Source: a virus
DNA length: 63,869 nt
Reading direction: 5' to 3' (one strand)
Virus record (IMG/VR): IMGVR_UViG_3300027816_000108
Coordinates: 1-63,869 of that record
A program made the position numbers and the translations under genes. Shown piece by piece: positions 13,231 through 23,284 of the stretch. Every line of letters starts with the position of its first letter. The stretch's first letter is position 1. Under the pieces are notes generated by a model. It worked only from the letters and a program-made list of their open reading frames with translations, made no database searches and had not been told where the DNA came from.

Positions 13231-13246
13231 GTACAATATTTTGTAC
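13231..13246. promoter_or_regulatory. Palindromic operator candidate GTACAA-N4-TTGTAC
   Basis: Perfect six-base arms four bases apart, immediately upstream of the RHH start codon and touching its -7 element. A related TTGTACAA palindrome lies in both terminal repeats (near 823-831). Confidence 0.55.
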
Positions 13247-13253
13247 AAACATA
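13246..13253 (-). promoter_or_regulatory. TAnnTTTG promoter of the RHH gene
   Basis: TATGTTTG on the minus strand, 18 nt before ATG 13227. Confidence 0.55.
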
Positions 13254-13262
13254 ATACAATGT

Positions 13263-13703
13263 ATGACAAATTCCAAATTAGTGTCCGAAAAAATGTACAA
13301 CACTATTATCGAAAGGTGTTATTCTTCTGATAGTGAACTACTTGCAAAATATCACGTGCTTGCCCCCGCTATGTTATTCGATTGTGTTGAACACACGGTT
13401 GATGTATTCCGCAAAGCCATGAACTTTGAAATGTACGAAGTGTATGACGGTGATAACTTTGTGGGGTACTTCGGGCTTGAAAACTATTTTGGTGAAATAT
13501 TCCTTTGTGGGTTTTTTATCATGCCCGAATACCGAACCCCAGAATGGAAACGTAAATTCATTGACGAAATAAAATCACGTACCGATGGATTGATAAACTG
13601 CTTGTTATACATCAAAAATACACGGGGTATCAAATTCCTGCAAAATATGGGGTTTGAACTGTCCAAAATAAATGATGATGTAGTGTATTTGTTTTTTGAC
13701 TGA
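13263..13703 (+). CDS. GNAT-like acetyltransferase
   Basis: A 146-residue protein with the GNAT fold pattern: DNFVGYFGLE strand pair, LCGFFIMPEYRTPEWKRKFID (beta4 to alpha3, the usual acetyl-CoA region), CLLYIKNTRGIKFLQNMGFEL at the C-terminus. The classical RxxGxG loop is not well kept (EYRTPEW), as in some phage internal-virion acetyltransferases. The substrate is unknown. It is the divergent partner of the RHH gene, and their upstream regions overlap. Confidence 0.65.
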   Translation: MTNSKLVSEKMYNTIIERCYSSDSELLAKYHVLAPAMLFDCVEHTVDVFRKAMNFEMYEVYDGDNFVGYFGLENYFGEIFLCGFFIMPEYRTPEWKRKFIDEIKSRTDGLINCLLYIKNTRGIKFLQNMGFELSKINDDVVYLFFD

Positions 13704-13710
13704 AATGTAT

Positions 13711-13718
13711 TACATTTG
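13711..13718 (+). promoter_or_regulatory. TAnnTTTG promoter
   Basis: TACATTTG, 16 nt before ATG 13735. Confidence 0.7.
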
Positions 13719-13734
13719 TAAAAAATTAAACAAC

Positions 13735-14133
13735 ATGAAACTTTTTAAGAAATTAAAACAAGATTTTGAACCACAACCGACACAAAACATTGACTTTTTT
13801 AATACTCAGTTTGGTGAAGTAAGAAGGATGTTAAACGAATTGAAAAGCGAAAACAATACTTTACAAAGTGATATTAAAAAGTTACGATTTGAAATTGATA
13901 ATCCGAAACCCCAAAATGGTGAGAGATTAATAATAAAAGATGAGCCATACATTGTTGTATCGTGCGAAATAGGTCTTTCCAATGTAAGCAGGTATCATCA
14001 TAGTGATGTAGCTTTAGAGATTGGGAAATATGGAGAATGCCCCGTTTGGGCTATTGGGGTTATAAAAGAAGGAACTTTTGACTTAAAAAAGGCTCTGTAT
14101 TACGGTAAGGGCGTATATAGATTTGTTTATTAA
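13735..14133 (+). CDS. Coiled-coil hypothetical protein
   Basis: A 132-residue protein. Residues ~20-55 form a coiled coil (FGEVRRMLNELKSENNTL and on), followed by a beta-rich C-terminal domain containing IIKDEPYIVVSCEIG. It could be a small virion or regulatory protein. The ATG downstream of the promoter is used, since the longer frame reads through it. Confidence 0.6.
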   Translation: MKLFKKLKQDFEPQPTQNIDFFNTQFGEVRRMLNELKSENNTLQSDIKKLRFEIDNPKPQNGERLIIKDEPYIVVSCEIGLSNVSRYHHSDVALEIGKYGECPVWAIGVIKEGTFDLKKALYYGKGVYRFVY

Positions 14134-14190
14134 ACAAATAGCGTGTTAAAGGTCTGAAAATCTTTATTTGCTTTTCTGCTGTGTGTGTAT

Positions 14191-14198
14191 TATTTTTG
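14191..14198 (+). promoter_or_regulatory. TAnnTTTG promoter of the internal virion protein operon
   Basis: TATTTTTG, 16 nt before ATG 14215. Confidence 0.65.
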
Positions 14199-14214
14199 TC
14201 TAAAATAACAGACA

Positions 14215-14994
14215 ATGCCAATAACAACAGGTGTAATAGCAGCAGGAGTTGGCCTGAAAGCAGTACAAGGCGGTATGGCTTATGCCCGTCAACGCAGGGC
14301 TGAAAAGCGGTTGGATGAACTTTCCAAACAGGCATTACCCCAATACAGCGCAACCCCACAATTACAGCGATATTACTCACAGGCTTTACGTGAAAGCCGT
14401 ACACCACAAGGATTTACCCCTGAGCAAACCGCAGCATTTGAAAGCGGTATGGGTAAAACCATAAACGCACGTATGGCAGCAGCACGTGGTATGGCAGGTG
14501 GTCAATTAAACCGTGCAGTACGTGGTACAAGCATAGCAGACCAATTGGCATCGCTTAATCAGTTTGCAGCGCAGGATGCGGCTATTGCCCGTCAAAACAG
14601 AATGTCAGCATTAGGTCGTTTAGGTTCGGCTACAAGCCAAATGCAAAACCTTGCAAACCAAAACGTATCGAATTTGTATCAACGCAGAATGATGACCGAA
14701 CAGGGTTTAGGCGCAGCCATACAGCAAAACCGTGATATTTGGCAACAAGCCATAGGTGATACAGGTAGTGATTTGATGAGCGCAGGTGTAAAAATGTACG
14801 GTTATGAAAATGCGTATGGCGATACAGGTGCAAGAAGCGCAAGAAACATATCAAAATCTTCTATTGATAGGTCAACAAGACCCGAAAAGTTTTTTGACCC
14901 CGAAACTCGTCAATATTCATTTGATGGTGGTGCTCAGAACGCTGGATTAAACAGACAGTATCTGAGAACACTTTATGGTTATGATAATAAGTAA
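14215..14994 (+). CDS. Small internal virion / DNA-ejection protein
   Basis: A 259-residue protein rich in Ala, Gln and Gly. A hydrophobic N-terminal segment (TTGVIAAGVGLKAVQGGMAYA) precedes long amphipathic helices and a Gln-rich middle. This resembles small ejection proteins of podoviruses, which leave the capsid and line a conduit through the host envelope. It is the first of five consecutive genes with internal-virion character. The assignment is by composition and order, not by sequence family. Confidence 0.6.
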   Translation: MPITTGVIAAGVGLKAVQGGMAYARQRRAEKRLDELSKQALPQYSATPQLQRYYSQALRESRTPQGFTPEQTAAFESGMGKTINARMAAARGMAGGQLNRAVRGTSIADQLASLNQFAAQDAAIARQNRMSALGRLGSATSQMQNLANQNVSNLYQRRMMTEQGLGAAIQQNRDIWQQAIGDTGSDLMSAGVKMYGYENAYGDTGARSARNISKSSIDRSTRPEKFFDPETRQYSFDGGAQNAGLNRQYLRTLYGYDNK

Positions 14995-15003
14995 AATCAC
15001 ACT

Positions 15004-16443
15004 ATGCCCGTAAATTTAGGAGAAGCAATAGGACTTGGCTCAAGACAACGTATCCGCAGCGGTGAATTAACGCAAGGCGTAAAGGATTTTATACAGCTTG
15101 ACCAACAGAAACGTGCAAGGCAAGCGGCAAAAGAAGCCGAAGACCAAAAGTACGCAGATGAAATTTATAAGTCATTGACCCTGAAAGTGGGTAAATTAAA
15201 CCAACCCCGTACAGAAGAAGCTATGCGAACTGTATCGGAATTTGCGGTAAACACCCGCAACAAAGAGGGTAAGATTGACAGGTTAAAAGCACAAACCGAG
15301 TTTGAAAAGGCAACAGCCCGATTACAGGCATTAAACAAAGAGCAGGAAGTAGATGATGATAACGCAAAAGTGTACCAAACAAACAGAAACGCATTTGGTG
15401 GCATGAATGTGTTGCAGTATGGTGAGGTAATAAAAAATGACCCATACTTAGCTACACGCATTTATCAAGATTCAGGATTTAATGTGCCGATACTTAAAGG
15501 TGTAAAATATGTTGACCCCACTACATTTGAAAATCAAACCGCTGAAACGTTGATGAAACAAAAGCAACCCGTTTCAACGGGTAAGACATTAGGGGGTAGT
15601 TTGGTTACAAAACGCATGCTAACCCAACAAGATGCAATAGACCTTGCAACAGCCAATGTGGGTGACGGTTCAACAGATTACGCAATTAGCTTGTACTCAC
15701 AGAACAAGCCTGAGATATTTAGAATTGCAGAAGAAAAGATGCAGAAAGACCCCAACCTAAGCGGGGATTTAGCTATAACATCAGCAATGGTTGATTTAGC
15801 AACCAAAAGGTTTTTAAGTCAAGGGCAATGGTTTGATACCGTAGGACTGCGTAGTTCACGTGACGGGGGTAGTGGAGGTAAACTAAAAAAAGGTTGGAAC
15901 ACAGGTGTTCAAGCCGAAAACCTCGCTTATGAAGAACAGGCAGCACCAACAACCCCATACGATGAATTACTTGGGCCGCAAAAAGGTCAAAAGAAAGGTG
16001 ATGTAGTTGGATTTGCAAAAGATTCAGGTCGTAGTGTTAATGACTACAAAGGGTTTTTATCAAACATACCAAGAGTTGACCCAGTCGCAGCAGATGAATC
16101 AACCAAAAAAATAGTATTGACATATCAGGGTGGTAATGTAACAAACACAGATATATTGTATTTTGTGCAAGACCCGATAACCCGTAAGTGGTTTGCAAAG
16201 GTTTCAGATGAAACAGCAAGCAAAATGTTTGGTGAAAGACTACTTAGTTCAGCAGGTTTGATACCCCTTAAAGAACAAGATTACGGTGCAATAGCATCAG
16301 CATACGGGGAAAAGAAAGAAAATTTTGTTAAGTTGCTTAACGAAACATCTGCCAAATACCTACCCAAAACGGGGGGTACAACAGAAAAGAAAGCGACAAC
16401 AGGAAGTAAACAATCAACCGTTACGGGTGGTAAAGTAAGATAG
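15004..16443 (+). CDS. Internal virion protein, helical
   Basis: A 479-residue protein with a highly charged helical N-terminus (residues ~20-130, coiled coil likely), a mixed middle and a low-complexity Lys/Thr/Gly tail. No enzyme motif was found. Its place between the ejection-protein candidate and the giant polyvalent protein suggests packaging inside the capsid. Confidence 0.55.
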   Translation: MPVNLGEAIGLGSRQRIRSGELTQGVKDFIQLDQQKRARQAAKEAEDQKYADEIYKSLTLKVGKLNQPRTEEAMRTVSEFAVNTRNKEGKIDRLKAQTEFEKATARLQALNKEQEVDDDNAKVYQTNRNAFGGMNVLQYGEVIKNDPYLATRIYQDSGFNVPILKGVKYVDPTTFENQTAETLMKQKQPVSTGKTLGGSLVTKRMLTQQDAIDLATANVGDGSTDYAISLYSQNKPEIFRIAEEKMQKDPNLSGDLAITSAMVDLATKRFLSQGQWFDTVGLRSSRDGGSGGKLKKGWNTGVQAENLAYEEQAAPTTPYDELLGPQKGQKKGDVVGFAKDSGRSVNDYKGFLSNIPRVDPVAADESTKKIVLTYQGGNVTNTDILYFVQDPITRKWFAKVSDETASKMFGERLLSSAGLIPLKEQDYGAIASAYGEKKENFVKLLNETSAKYLPKTGGTTEKKATTGSKQSTVTGGKVR

Positions 16444-16450
16444 CTTATAT

Positions 16451-19400
16451 ATGGAACAGCAAGACCCAATAAAAGACGCTCTTAGAGATTTTGTTGCCAC
16501 GTCTAATAGTGGCAAATATAGCAGTGAAGATGAATTGCTATCTAAATTTCCCGAGTTAAAAGGCTTTGATAAACAAGTTTTACGGGATTTTGTTGCTACA
16601 TCAAATAGTGGTAAATACAAAACAGAAGAAGAAATATTTTCAAAATTCCCTGAGTTTCAGGACATTAAAAAAAAAATACCTACAGAACCTACTACGTCCG
16701 TTTCAAAGAGTGGTGGAGTACCCACTTCCCCGTTAATATTTACATCAGCATCAGAATCACCCGAAGGGAAACCTAAGACATTTGGTGAGATTGGGGGCGC
16801 ACCGCCTAAACCAAAGGCACTAAAGGAAACTTTAATTTCTCCAAAACCGCAAGAACAACCCACCTTTGGTGAATTAGCCGAACAGGGTAAGATAAAGCGT
16901 GAAGAAAATAAAGACAAGTATGCTGTATTTCAAGGGTATGAGGGATTGCAAAGCGAACTTAGTGCTATTGATAAAGCCCTTAATTCAAGTGAAATAAAGA
17001 ACGCATCCCGCTATGTAGATAAGGCAGAAAAGGATTACTTGCTTAATAGAAAAGCGGAGTTGGAGAATAAACGGCTAACAACCAAGCAAAACGCTACATT
17101 AAACTACAAGCAAACACAAGCAGAGTTAGATAAATTCATACAAGGCGACATCAAGACAAACGGGCTTGATTATTTTACAAGAGTAAACAATAGTGGTTTT
17201 AAAGTAGCCGACCCCGAAAAAATTGATGAGTGGGCAAAGAACCTTTCCATGATGTCGGGGATGTCCGATGAGGGGTATTTCAAGGATTTGGCTTACAATA
17301 AAATGAAATCCAATATTCAGTATGAAATAGCCAAGCCCGAAATTGAAAAGACATTTAATTCATTGTATGAAAAGAAGTATGGCAAAAAAACACAGCAAGA
17401 CATACAAGCAGAGTTTGAAAAAACATTTAAGGCGCAGCAGGATATAGAGCAACAGCTAACATTGCAGGTTTCATCGGTTGTTAATCAGATAAAGCAATCG
17501 CAGCAAGCGGATATTAACCAAATAAAAAACACATATCAACCCCAATTAGATGCACTTAATGTTGGGTATGAACAGCAAACACAAGAAATAAAAACCCAAG
17601 CTAATGCTTTAAATCAACTTTATACCACAAAGCAAATATCCTATGAGGATTATGTTCGAGGTATAAACGAATTAAACGCAGGCATACAGCAATCAAACGT
17701 TCAATACAAAGAGCAATTTAATGCAGCAGCAACAGAATACCTTAATGCACAGCGTGAACTAAACGGTAAATATGCTGCAAGGTACAAAAGGCAGGTTGCT
17801 GAATTAAAGGCAATGGCTGATAATAGATTAAAGCAAGAGTTAGCCAAATACCAAAAAGAATACAAAATATCACCCGAACTTCAAAAGCGATACAATGATA
17901 CGTGGAAAGAAGCCACCAATGTGTTTGCTGAAAGCGAAGAGGGGCTAAAACGTGGGTTGGATGAATTAAAACCGTCATCTTATGTTTTTGCTCAATCCGT
18001 AATAAGTGGGCTTGGTGGTGCTGTAAGTTCTTTGTCAACATCACTTGGGTATGACGGTGGTAAGGTTATGGGGGATTACCTATCAAGTATGTTTACCCTA
18101 TCAAACCCCGAAATAAAAGAAGCAAAAGACCTTTTAGATTTAACCAAACTTTCTCGTTCAACGGGTGAAATGATTGGTGGTATGTTGCCAATAATGGCTG
18201 CACAAGCAATTACAGCAACAGCAACGGGTGGTTTATCAATACCCACTCAATTAGCATTACAAGGGGGTGTTGCGTTTACGGTTGAAACCGCACAGTTGGG
18301 CGGTGCTATGTACGATGAAACATTTGAAAGAACGGGTAATGTTGCAGAAGCAGAAAAAGCAGCAGCAAAGGTAATACAAGGAAACTTATATCTTTTACCA
18401 CTTTATGCAGTAGACGGTCTTCCATTCATAGACAATGCAACTTTAGGACTTAAAAATATTTTCTTAAAGGGTGCAGCCAAAGGTGGTGTTGAAGTAGCAA
18501 CCGAACTCCCACAAGAGTTTTTTCAGGGGGCTTTTGAAGATTTAGCCCGTTCAAACAAAGATATTAGTCAAATAGGTGAAAACATAACATTAGATAGGCT
18601 TGAAAATACGTTGCTAAACATAGTTCCGTCATCTTTTGCTATGGGTGCAACCCCTACATATTTGGGGGACATGAAAAACTTATGGACTAAAATTGAAGCT
18701 AAATCATTAGCAGCCAAACACGATTTAAGCAAATTATCAGAAACCGCTGTTCAGCAGTATATGTATGATATGTACCTTAGATATGGGGAATCGTTTTCTA
18801 AAGCATACTTATCGGGTTTGTACCAAAGCAACAAAATTGATGAAGTACAAGCAAAGCGTCTTACAGATATATTAGATTCAGCCAAAACCGTTATTGAAAA
18901 CTCAGAAAGGTTTAAACTAACAAAAGGGCAAAGTAAGGTATATGCAGCATTACTGTTTGATTACGAAAACGCTAAAACAGAAGCAGAATCAGCCACAGAT
19001 GAAATAGTAAAAGATTCGCTTAACAAAAAAGCCAATCAATTAAAAGCAATAGCATCAGATTATCTTTCAAACAAAAATGCTGAATTTGCGGTAATAGTAT
19101 TACCTAACAATGAACAATATGTTGTAACATTGCAGGAAGCAACCGATATGTTAGATGATGCAAGTTTTTCTAACAAGGTAAGGGCTAATGAGGTAAAGAT
19201 AGTACCACAATCAACTCAAAAAACAGAACAATTTAATACTTTAGAAAACAGATTAAAAACCATAGCAAATGAACCCATTACAAGAACTGACGAAGGAAGA
19301 GTTACTACAACTGAAGAACCAATTAGAGCAGCAGCTACAACAGGTGAAGAAGGAGTACAGGAAACGAATGTACCTATTGGAGAAGAAGTAGTCCAAACAG

Positions 19401-22400
19401 TTGAGGGAGAAAAAGCAAAGCCAACAGAACCCGCACAATCGGATAAGTCTTACATAGAAGCACAAGAGGTAACAGCAAATGTTTCAAAGGAAAATCCCGA
19501 AGCAAGTGTATTAATACAACCTAAAGGGGATGATTTAGTATTAACAGCAGTATATGTAGGTAAAGAAAAGCGTGGAAAGGGTATTGGCTCAAAGGTGCTT
19601 GAAACCGTAAAAAGCGAAGCAGATAGACTTGGTAAAAAAGTAGTATTAGATGCCACAAACGAATTGGATAGTGAAACCAATTTGGAACGACTTGGTAATT
19701 TTTACGAAAAAAACGGGTTCAAAAAGATTGGTGAAAATAAGTTTGAATACACACCCCAAGAAGTAGTATCTGAAACTCCTGCATTAAGAGATGTAGAGAG
19801 TACGGCTAAGGCGTTGGAGGGGGTAAAAGGGAAAAGTGGGAAAGATGTTTATTTGGAAGCCCAAAAAGCAGGTAGCGAGAATAACGATTTTGATGAAAAC
19901 ATGAGTGAATATCAAAATCAAATTGAGCAAAATGAATATTTGTTATTAAATATACCAATAGAAAAATTAGTAGAAAATGACCCTGATTTAAAGGAATACA
20001 TAGATGCTGGCATAGATGAATCTTCCCCCAAAAGAAGTATTAAACAACCAATAATTATTGGAAACGCAGAAAGAGGGTCGTTTAATACTATAAAAGACGG
20101 TGTTATTGATGGTTTTCATAGAGTAGAGCAATCTATAATAAATGGTGAAAAGTTTGTAAAGGCGTATGTGCCTAAAAACTCGAAATTAATTTCCGAAGCG
20201 TATCACAAAGCAAAAGCAGACAGAAGCAATCCTGAATTAGTAAAAGCAGTAGAGGAACTAATAACTAAACAATATGAACAAGAAATCAAACAAAAAGATG
20301 CCCAACCCCTGTCAGAAGGGGTACGAGGCTTACGGACTGAAACCGAAGAACGGGAAGCAAGTGCCCAACTGCGTACCGAAAAAGAAGAAGTAAAACCCGA
20401 ACTAACCCCCGCAGAAAAGACCAACCTTGAAAGTGTAGGAGAACAAGTAGGTAAAAACTTTAGAGAAGTACAGAATGTATATGCTAAATACGGTGAGGGT
20501 AAGCCCCTATCAGAAATAACAGCAGAAGATTACCGCAAAGCGCAGGAAAAGCGTGACGCATCAAAAGCCCCTGACATTGAACAGGTTGCCCAAAAATCAG
20601 GCATAACGCCTAAAAACCTAAAAGACCTGTACAACATTAACAGAGATTTGTTTGGGCTTGATAGAATCAAGTCTTTTGCCTCTGCAATAGCAATGGATAG
20701 AATGGTGGGGGCGATGGCTAAACGAGCAGGTATTACCAAAGAACAAATGTATGGTAGGTTGGATTTCAAAAAAGACACACAAGAAAACGTACTAAAAGCC
20801 GACAATGCGCTATTTCAGGGAACAGTAAACGGGCAAGAGGTATCATTAAAAAACATCGATATTGATGTAGTAAACGGGTTTTACTCACCCATAGAGAAAC
20901 GCCTTGCCGAAACCAAAATTGAAAAGCAAAGCGCAAATAAATGGCTTACTGTAATAGGCAAGGGGGATGAAGCTACTTGGACAGGAGTAAGAGCATGGCT
21001 TGAAAGCAAAAACCCACAAGAAACTGTATCTAAATCTGAAATCCAACAATGGATGAAAGATAATAGGATTAGTGTTGTTGAGGTGGTGAAGGGAGAAAAA
21101 GAAAAGCCAAAGCAATACCAAAGGTTTGATGAAATAATAGATACGCTTAAAAGCAGGGGTTACGATGTTGAGGTAGAAGATTACGGAGGCATGGATATGG
21201 GTGTAAGAGGTGTAGATGATGGGCAGGTGTACTTAGACACAGGTAATTATTATTCAAAAAGGGAAGATTTAATAAGAGAGGGGTATTCCGTAAAAGACAC
21301 ATACGAAGAAGATGTTAAACTTTTGGAAGAGGCAAAAAAAATAGCATCAAACCTTGCTTACAGACAACAAAAAGAAGATACTTTATCTGAAACCAAATTT
21401 TCCCAATACCAATTAGAAGGAGAAAAGGAAAACTACAAAGAGATATTGGTTACGTTGCCTAATAAAAATAAATATGATTCAATAGAAAAAAGAGAGAATG
21501 ACAAGGCAAAAGAGTTATTTGGTAAAAGTTTCGATGAACTTGATATATATGAAAAAGGTAAGGTAAGCAATATTATTGCAACCCAAAGTAGAGAAATTGT
21601 CGGTTTTAAATCCACCCACTTTGACGAACCTAACATCCTTGTTCACTTGCGTATGAACACCCGTACTGATGCAGATGGTAACAAAGTATTGTTTTTGGAG
21701 GAAGTGCAAAGTGATTGGGGGCAACAAGGAAAGAGAGAAGGTTTTGAAATAGACAAATCGCAAAAAATTAAAGAACTTGAAGAAAAGTTAAAACAAGCGT
21801 GGGAAAAACAATCTAAAGAAACTGACTTTTTAAAAAGAGGTGAAATTTACGAAACAGAAGTAAAGCCACTTGGTTTTGCACTTGAAGAAGCTAAAAATCA
21901 AAACAGAATACAAAAAACTCCAACCGCACCATTCGTAACCGACACAAACGCTTGGACTAAATTAGGTTTAAAAGTAGCATTAAAAGAAGCAGTAAAACAA
22001 GGTGCTGATAAGATTGCATGGACAACAGGAGAGCAGCAGAATGACAGGTATGATTTGAGTAAATCAGTTGATAAAGTTTACTACAATCCAAAAACGAAAG
22101 AATTTGGTTATTTTGGTACAGACAATTTACAGCCCGATGTGTTCCCTAAAACAGAACCAAGCAAGATTGTAGATTATGTAGGTAAAGACGTTGCAGAAAG
22201 ATTATTAAATTCAGAAGTTAATGAAGATGGGCTACAAGAACTAAAAGGCAATGATTTAAAAGTAGGTGGTAAAGGAATGAAAGGCTTTTACGGTTCACCA
22301 ACAGAAGGTAGTTTAGGCATAGTAGGTAATGTAGCAAAGAGTTTATCTAAGCAAGAGCCGAAAACTATTGAGATAACAACACAATTTAAACAACCTACAC

Positions 22401-23260
22401 AAGAAATATACGAAAGCCCAAATGGCAATTGGTTTGTTGATTGGACAGAAGAAAATGGTAGAACATATCAAAAAACATTTAAAACAGAAAAAGAAGCAAA
22501 AGTTTGGGCGAAAGAGAATTTAACAACTACTACATCAACCCAACACTCCATAGACATAACGCCTGAACTAAGAGCGGAAGTAGAACGTGGCTTGGCATTA
22601 TTTCAAAGAGAACAGGGTGGCAAGGCTAAGGGTGCAATGGTAGCAGCAGACGGAAGTTACGTTATCTACGCCTTAACAGACCCCAATGTAAGCACCCCGT
22701 TACACGAACTTGCCCACGTATTTGAGCATTACCTGACTGATGCAGAGATAGCAACCGTAATTAAAAACGCAGGTACAAAAGGTTGGACAACCGAAACAAG
22801 TGAATACTTTGCAAGAGGTTTTGAAAAATACCTTGCAGAGGGTAAATCACCTATTGAAGCCCTAAATAAAGTATTTGCCAAGTTCAAAGAATGGCTTACC
22901 GAAATTTACAATGGCATAAAAGGCTCAGGCATAGATGTTAAGCTAAATAACGAAATGCGTAGTATCTATGACAAGATGCTTGGTGTTGAAAAGCTAATTG
23001 ACGAGCAGGTAGTAGATGAAGTAGCCGAAAAGGTAATACAAGCCCGTGATGCAAAAAGGGGATATGACAAGAAAGGTGGCAGGAAAAAAGCATTTGAAAC
23101 CCAAGCTACGCTAAATGAAAAAGCCCAAAAAGCAATGGACGGTGTAGATACCAAATCCCCTGAATATGAAACCGTTAAGGCTATCGAAGAAAACATAGAC
23201 GATATTATGAATGATTTGATGAACAACGGTTTAATAGAAGACACAGATTGTGTATTATAG
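16451..23260 (+). CDS. Giant polyvalent virion protein (2269 residues) with GNAT, ParB-like, LPD-type and zincin domains
   Basis: Probably packaged and injected with the DNA. Visible order: two tandem 33-residue repeats (11-43 and 44-76, each with LRDFVATSNSGKY and FPE); long Gln/Lys coiled coils (~100-490); a Gly/Ala-rich hydrophobic region (~515-700); a GNAT acetyltransferase-like domain around 1010-1100 with RGKGIG at ~1040 and NFYEKNGFKKIG; a ParB-like segment around 1165-1235 with VIDGFHRVEQ; a large-polyvalent-protein-type domain around 1660-1960 (DEPNILVHLRM, FLEEVQSDW, IAWTTGEQQNDRY); and a zincin-like metalloprotease motif HELAH at 2085-2089. Such chains are known as polyvalent proteins of phages and conjugative elements and act on host targets at entry. 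It starts eight bases after the previous stop. Only part of the domain activities can be trusted without profile searches. Confidence 0.8.
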   Translation: MEQQDPIKDALRDFVATSNSGKYSSEDELLSKFPELKGFDKQVLRDFVATSNSGKYKTEEEIFSKFPEFQDIKKKIPTEPTTSVSKSGGVPTSPLIFTSASESPEGKPKTFGEIGGAPPKPKALKETLISPKPQEQPTFGELAEQGKIKREENKDKYAVFQGYEGLQSELSAIDKALNSSEIKNASRYVDKAEKDYLLNRKAELENKRLTTKQNATLNYKQTQAELDKFIQGDIKTNGLDYFTRVNNSGFKVADPEKIDEWAKNLSMMSGMSDEGYFKDLAYNKMKSNIQYEIAKPEIEKTFNSLYEKKYGKKTQQDIQAEFEKTFKAQQDIEQQLTLQVSSVVNQIKQSQQADINQIKNTYQPQLDALNVGYEQQTQEIKTQANALNQLYTTKQISYEDYVRGINELNAGIQQSNVQYKEQFNAAATEYLNAQRELNGKYAARYKRQVAELKAMADNRLKQELAKYQKEYKISPELQKRYNDTWKEATNVFAESEEGLKRGLDELKPSSYVFAQSVISGLGGAVSSLSTSLGYDGGKVMGDYLSSMFTLSNPEIKEAKDLLDLTKLSRSTGEMIGGMLPIMAAQAITATATGGLSIPTQLALQGGVAFTVETAQLGGAMYDETFERTGNVAEAEKAAAKVIQGNLYLLPLYAVDGLPFIDNATLGLKNIFLKGAAKGGVEVATELPQEFFQGAFEDLARSNKDISQIGENITLDRLENTLLNIVPSSFAMGATPTYLGDMKNLWTKIEAKSLAAKHDLSKLSETAVQQYMYDMYLRYGESFSKAYLSGLYQSNKIDEVQAKRLTDILDSAKTVIENSERFKLTKGQSKVYAALLFDYENAKTEAESATDEIVKDSLNKKANQLKAIASDYLSNKNAEFAVIVLPNNEQYVVTLQEATDMLDDASFSNKVRANEVKIVPQSTQKTEQFNTLENRLKTIANEPITRTDEGRVTTTEEPIRAAATTGEEGVQETNVPIGEEVVQTVEGEKAKPTEPAQSDKSYIEAQEVTANVSKENPEASVLIQPKGDDLVLTAVYVGKEKRGKGIGSKVLETVKSEADRLGKKVVLDATNELDSETNLERLGNFYEKNGFKKIGENKFEYTPQEVVSETPALRDVESTAKALEGVKGKSGKDVYLEAQKAGSENNDFDENMSEYQNQIEQNEYLLLNIPIEKLVENDPDLKEYIDAGIDESSPKRSIKQPIIIGNAERGSFNTIKDGVIDGFHRVEQSIINGEKFVKAYVPKNSKLISEAYHKAKADRSNPELVKAVEELITKQYEQEIKQKDAQPLSEGVRGLRTETEEREASAQLRTEKEEVKPELTPAEKTNLESVGEQVGKNFREVQNVYAKYGEGKPLSEITAEDYRKAQEKRDASKAPDIEQVAQKSGITPKNLKDLYNINRDLFGLDRIKSFASAIAMDRMVGAMAKRAGITKEQMYGRLDFKKDTQENVLKADNALFQGTVNGQEVSLKNIDIDVVNGFYSPIEKRLAETKIEKQSANKWLTVIGKGDEATWTGVRAWLESKNPQETVSKSEIQQWMKDNRISVVEVVKGEKEKPKQYQRFDEIIDTLKSRGYDVEVEDYGGMDMGVRGVDDGQVYLDTGNYYSKREDLIREGYSVKDTYEEDVKLLEEAKKIASNLAYRQQKEDTLSETKFSQYQLEGEKENYKEILVTLPNKNKYDSIEKRENDKAKELFGKSFDELDIYEKGKVSNIIATQSREIVGFKSTHFDEPNILVHLRMNTRTDADGNKVLFLEEVQSDWGQQGKREGFEIDKSQKIKELEEKLKQAWEKQSKETDFLKRGEIYETEVKPLGFALEEAKNQNRIQKTPTAPFVTDTNAWTKLGLKVALKEAVKQGADKIAWTTGEQQNDRYDLSKSVDKVYYNPKTKEFGYFGTDNLQPDVFPKTEPSKIVDYVGKDVAERLLNSEVNEDGLQELKGNDLKVGGKGMKGFYGSPTEGSLGIVGNVAKSLSKQEPKTIEITTQFKQPTQEIYESPNGNWFVDWTEENGRTYQKTFKTEKEAKVWAKENLTTTTSTQHSIDITPELRAEVERGLALFQREQGGKAKGAMVAADGSYVIYALTDPNVSTPLHELAHVFEHYLTDAEIATVIKNAGTKGWTTETSEYFARGFEKYLAEGKSPIEALNKVFAKFKEWLTEIYNGIKGSGIDVKLNNEMRSIYDKMLGVEKLIDEQVVDEVAEKVIQARDAKRGYDKKGGRKKAFETQATLNEKAQKAMDGVDTKSPEYETVKAIEENIDDIMNDLMNNGLIEDTDCVL

Positions 23261-23272
23261 CCCAAAAAATAG

Positions 23273-23280
23273 TATATTTG
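23273..23280 (+). promoter_or_regulatory. TAnnTTTG promoter of the ferritin gene
   Basis: TATATTTG, four bases before ATG 23285. The ferritin can therefore be expressed apart from the giant gene upstream, probably from a leaderless mRNA. Confidence 0.75.
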
Positions 23281-23284
23281 CATT

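Noticed and set aside
16451-23260. Giant protein as a virion RNA polymerase (as in crAss-like phages)
   Set aside because: No DxDxD-type catalytic motif was found. The domains seen are polyvalent-protein types.
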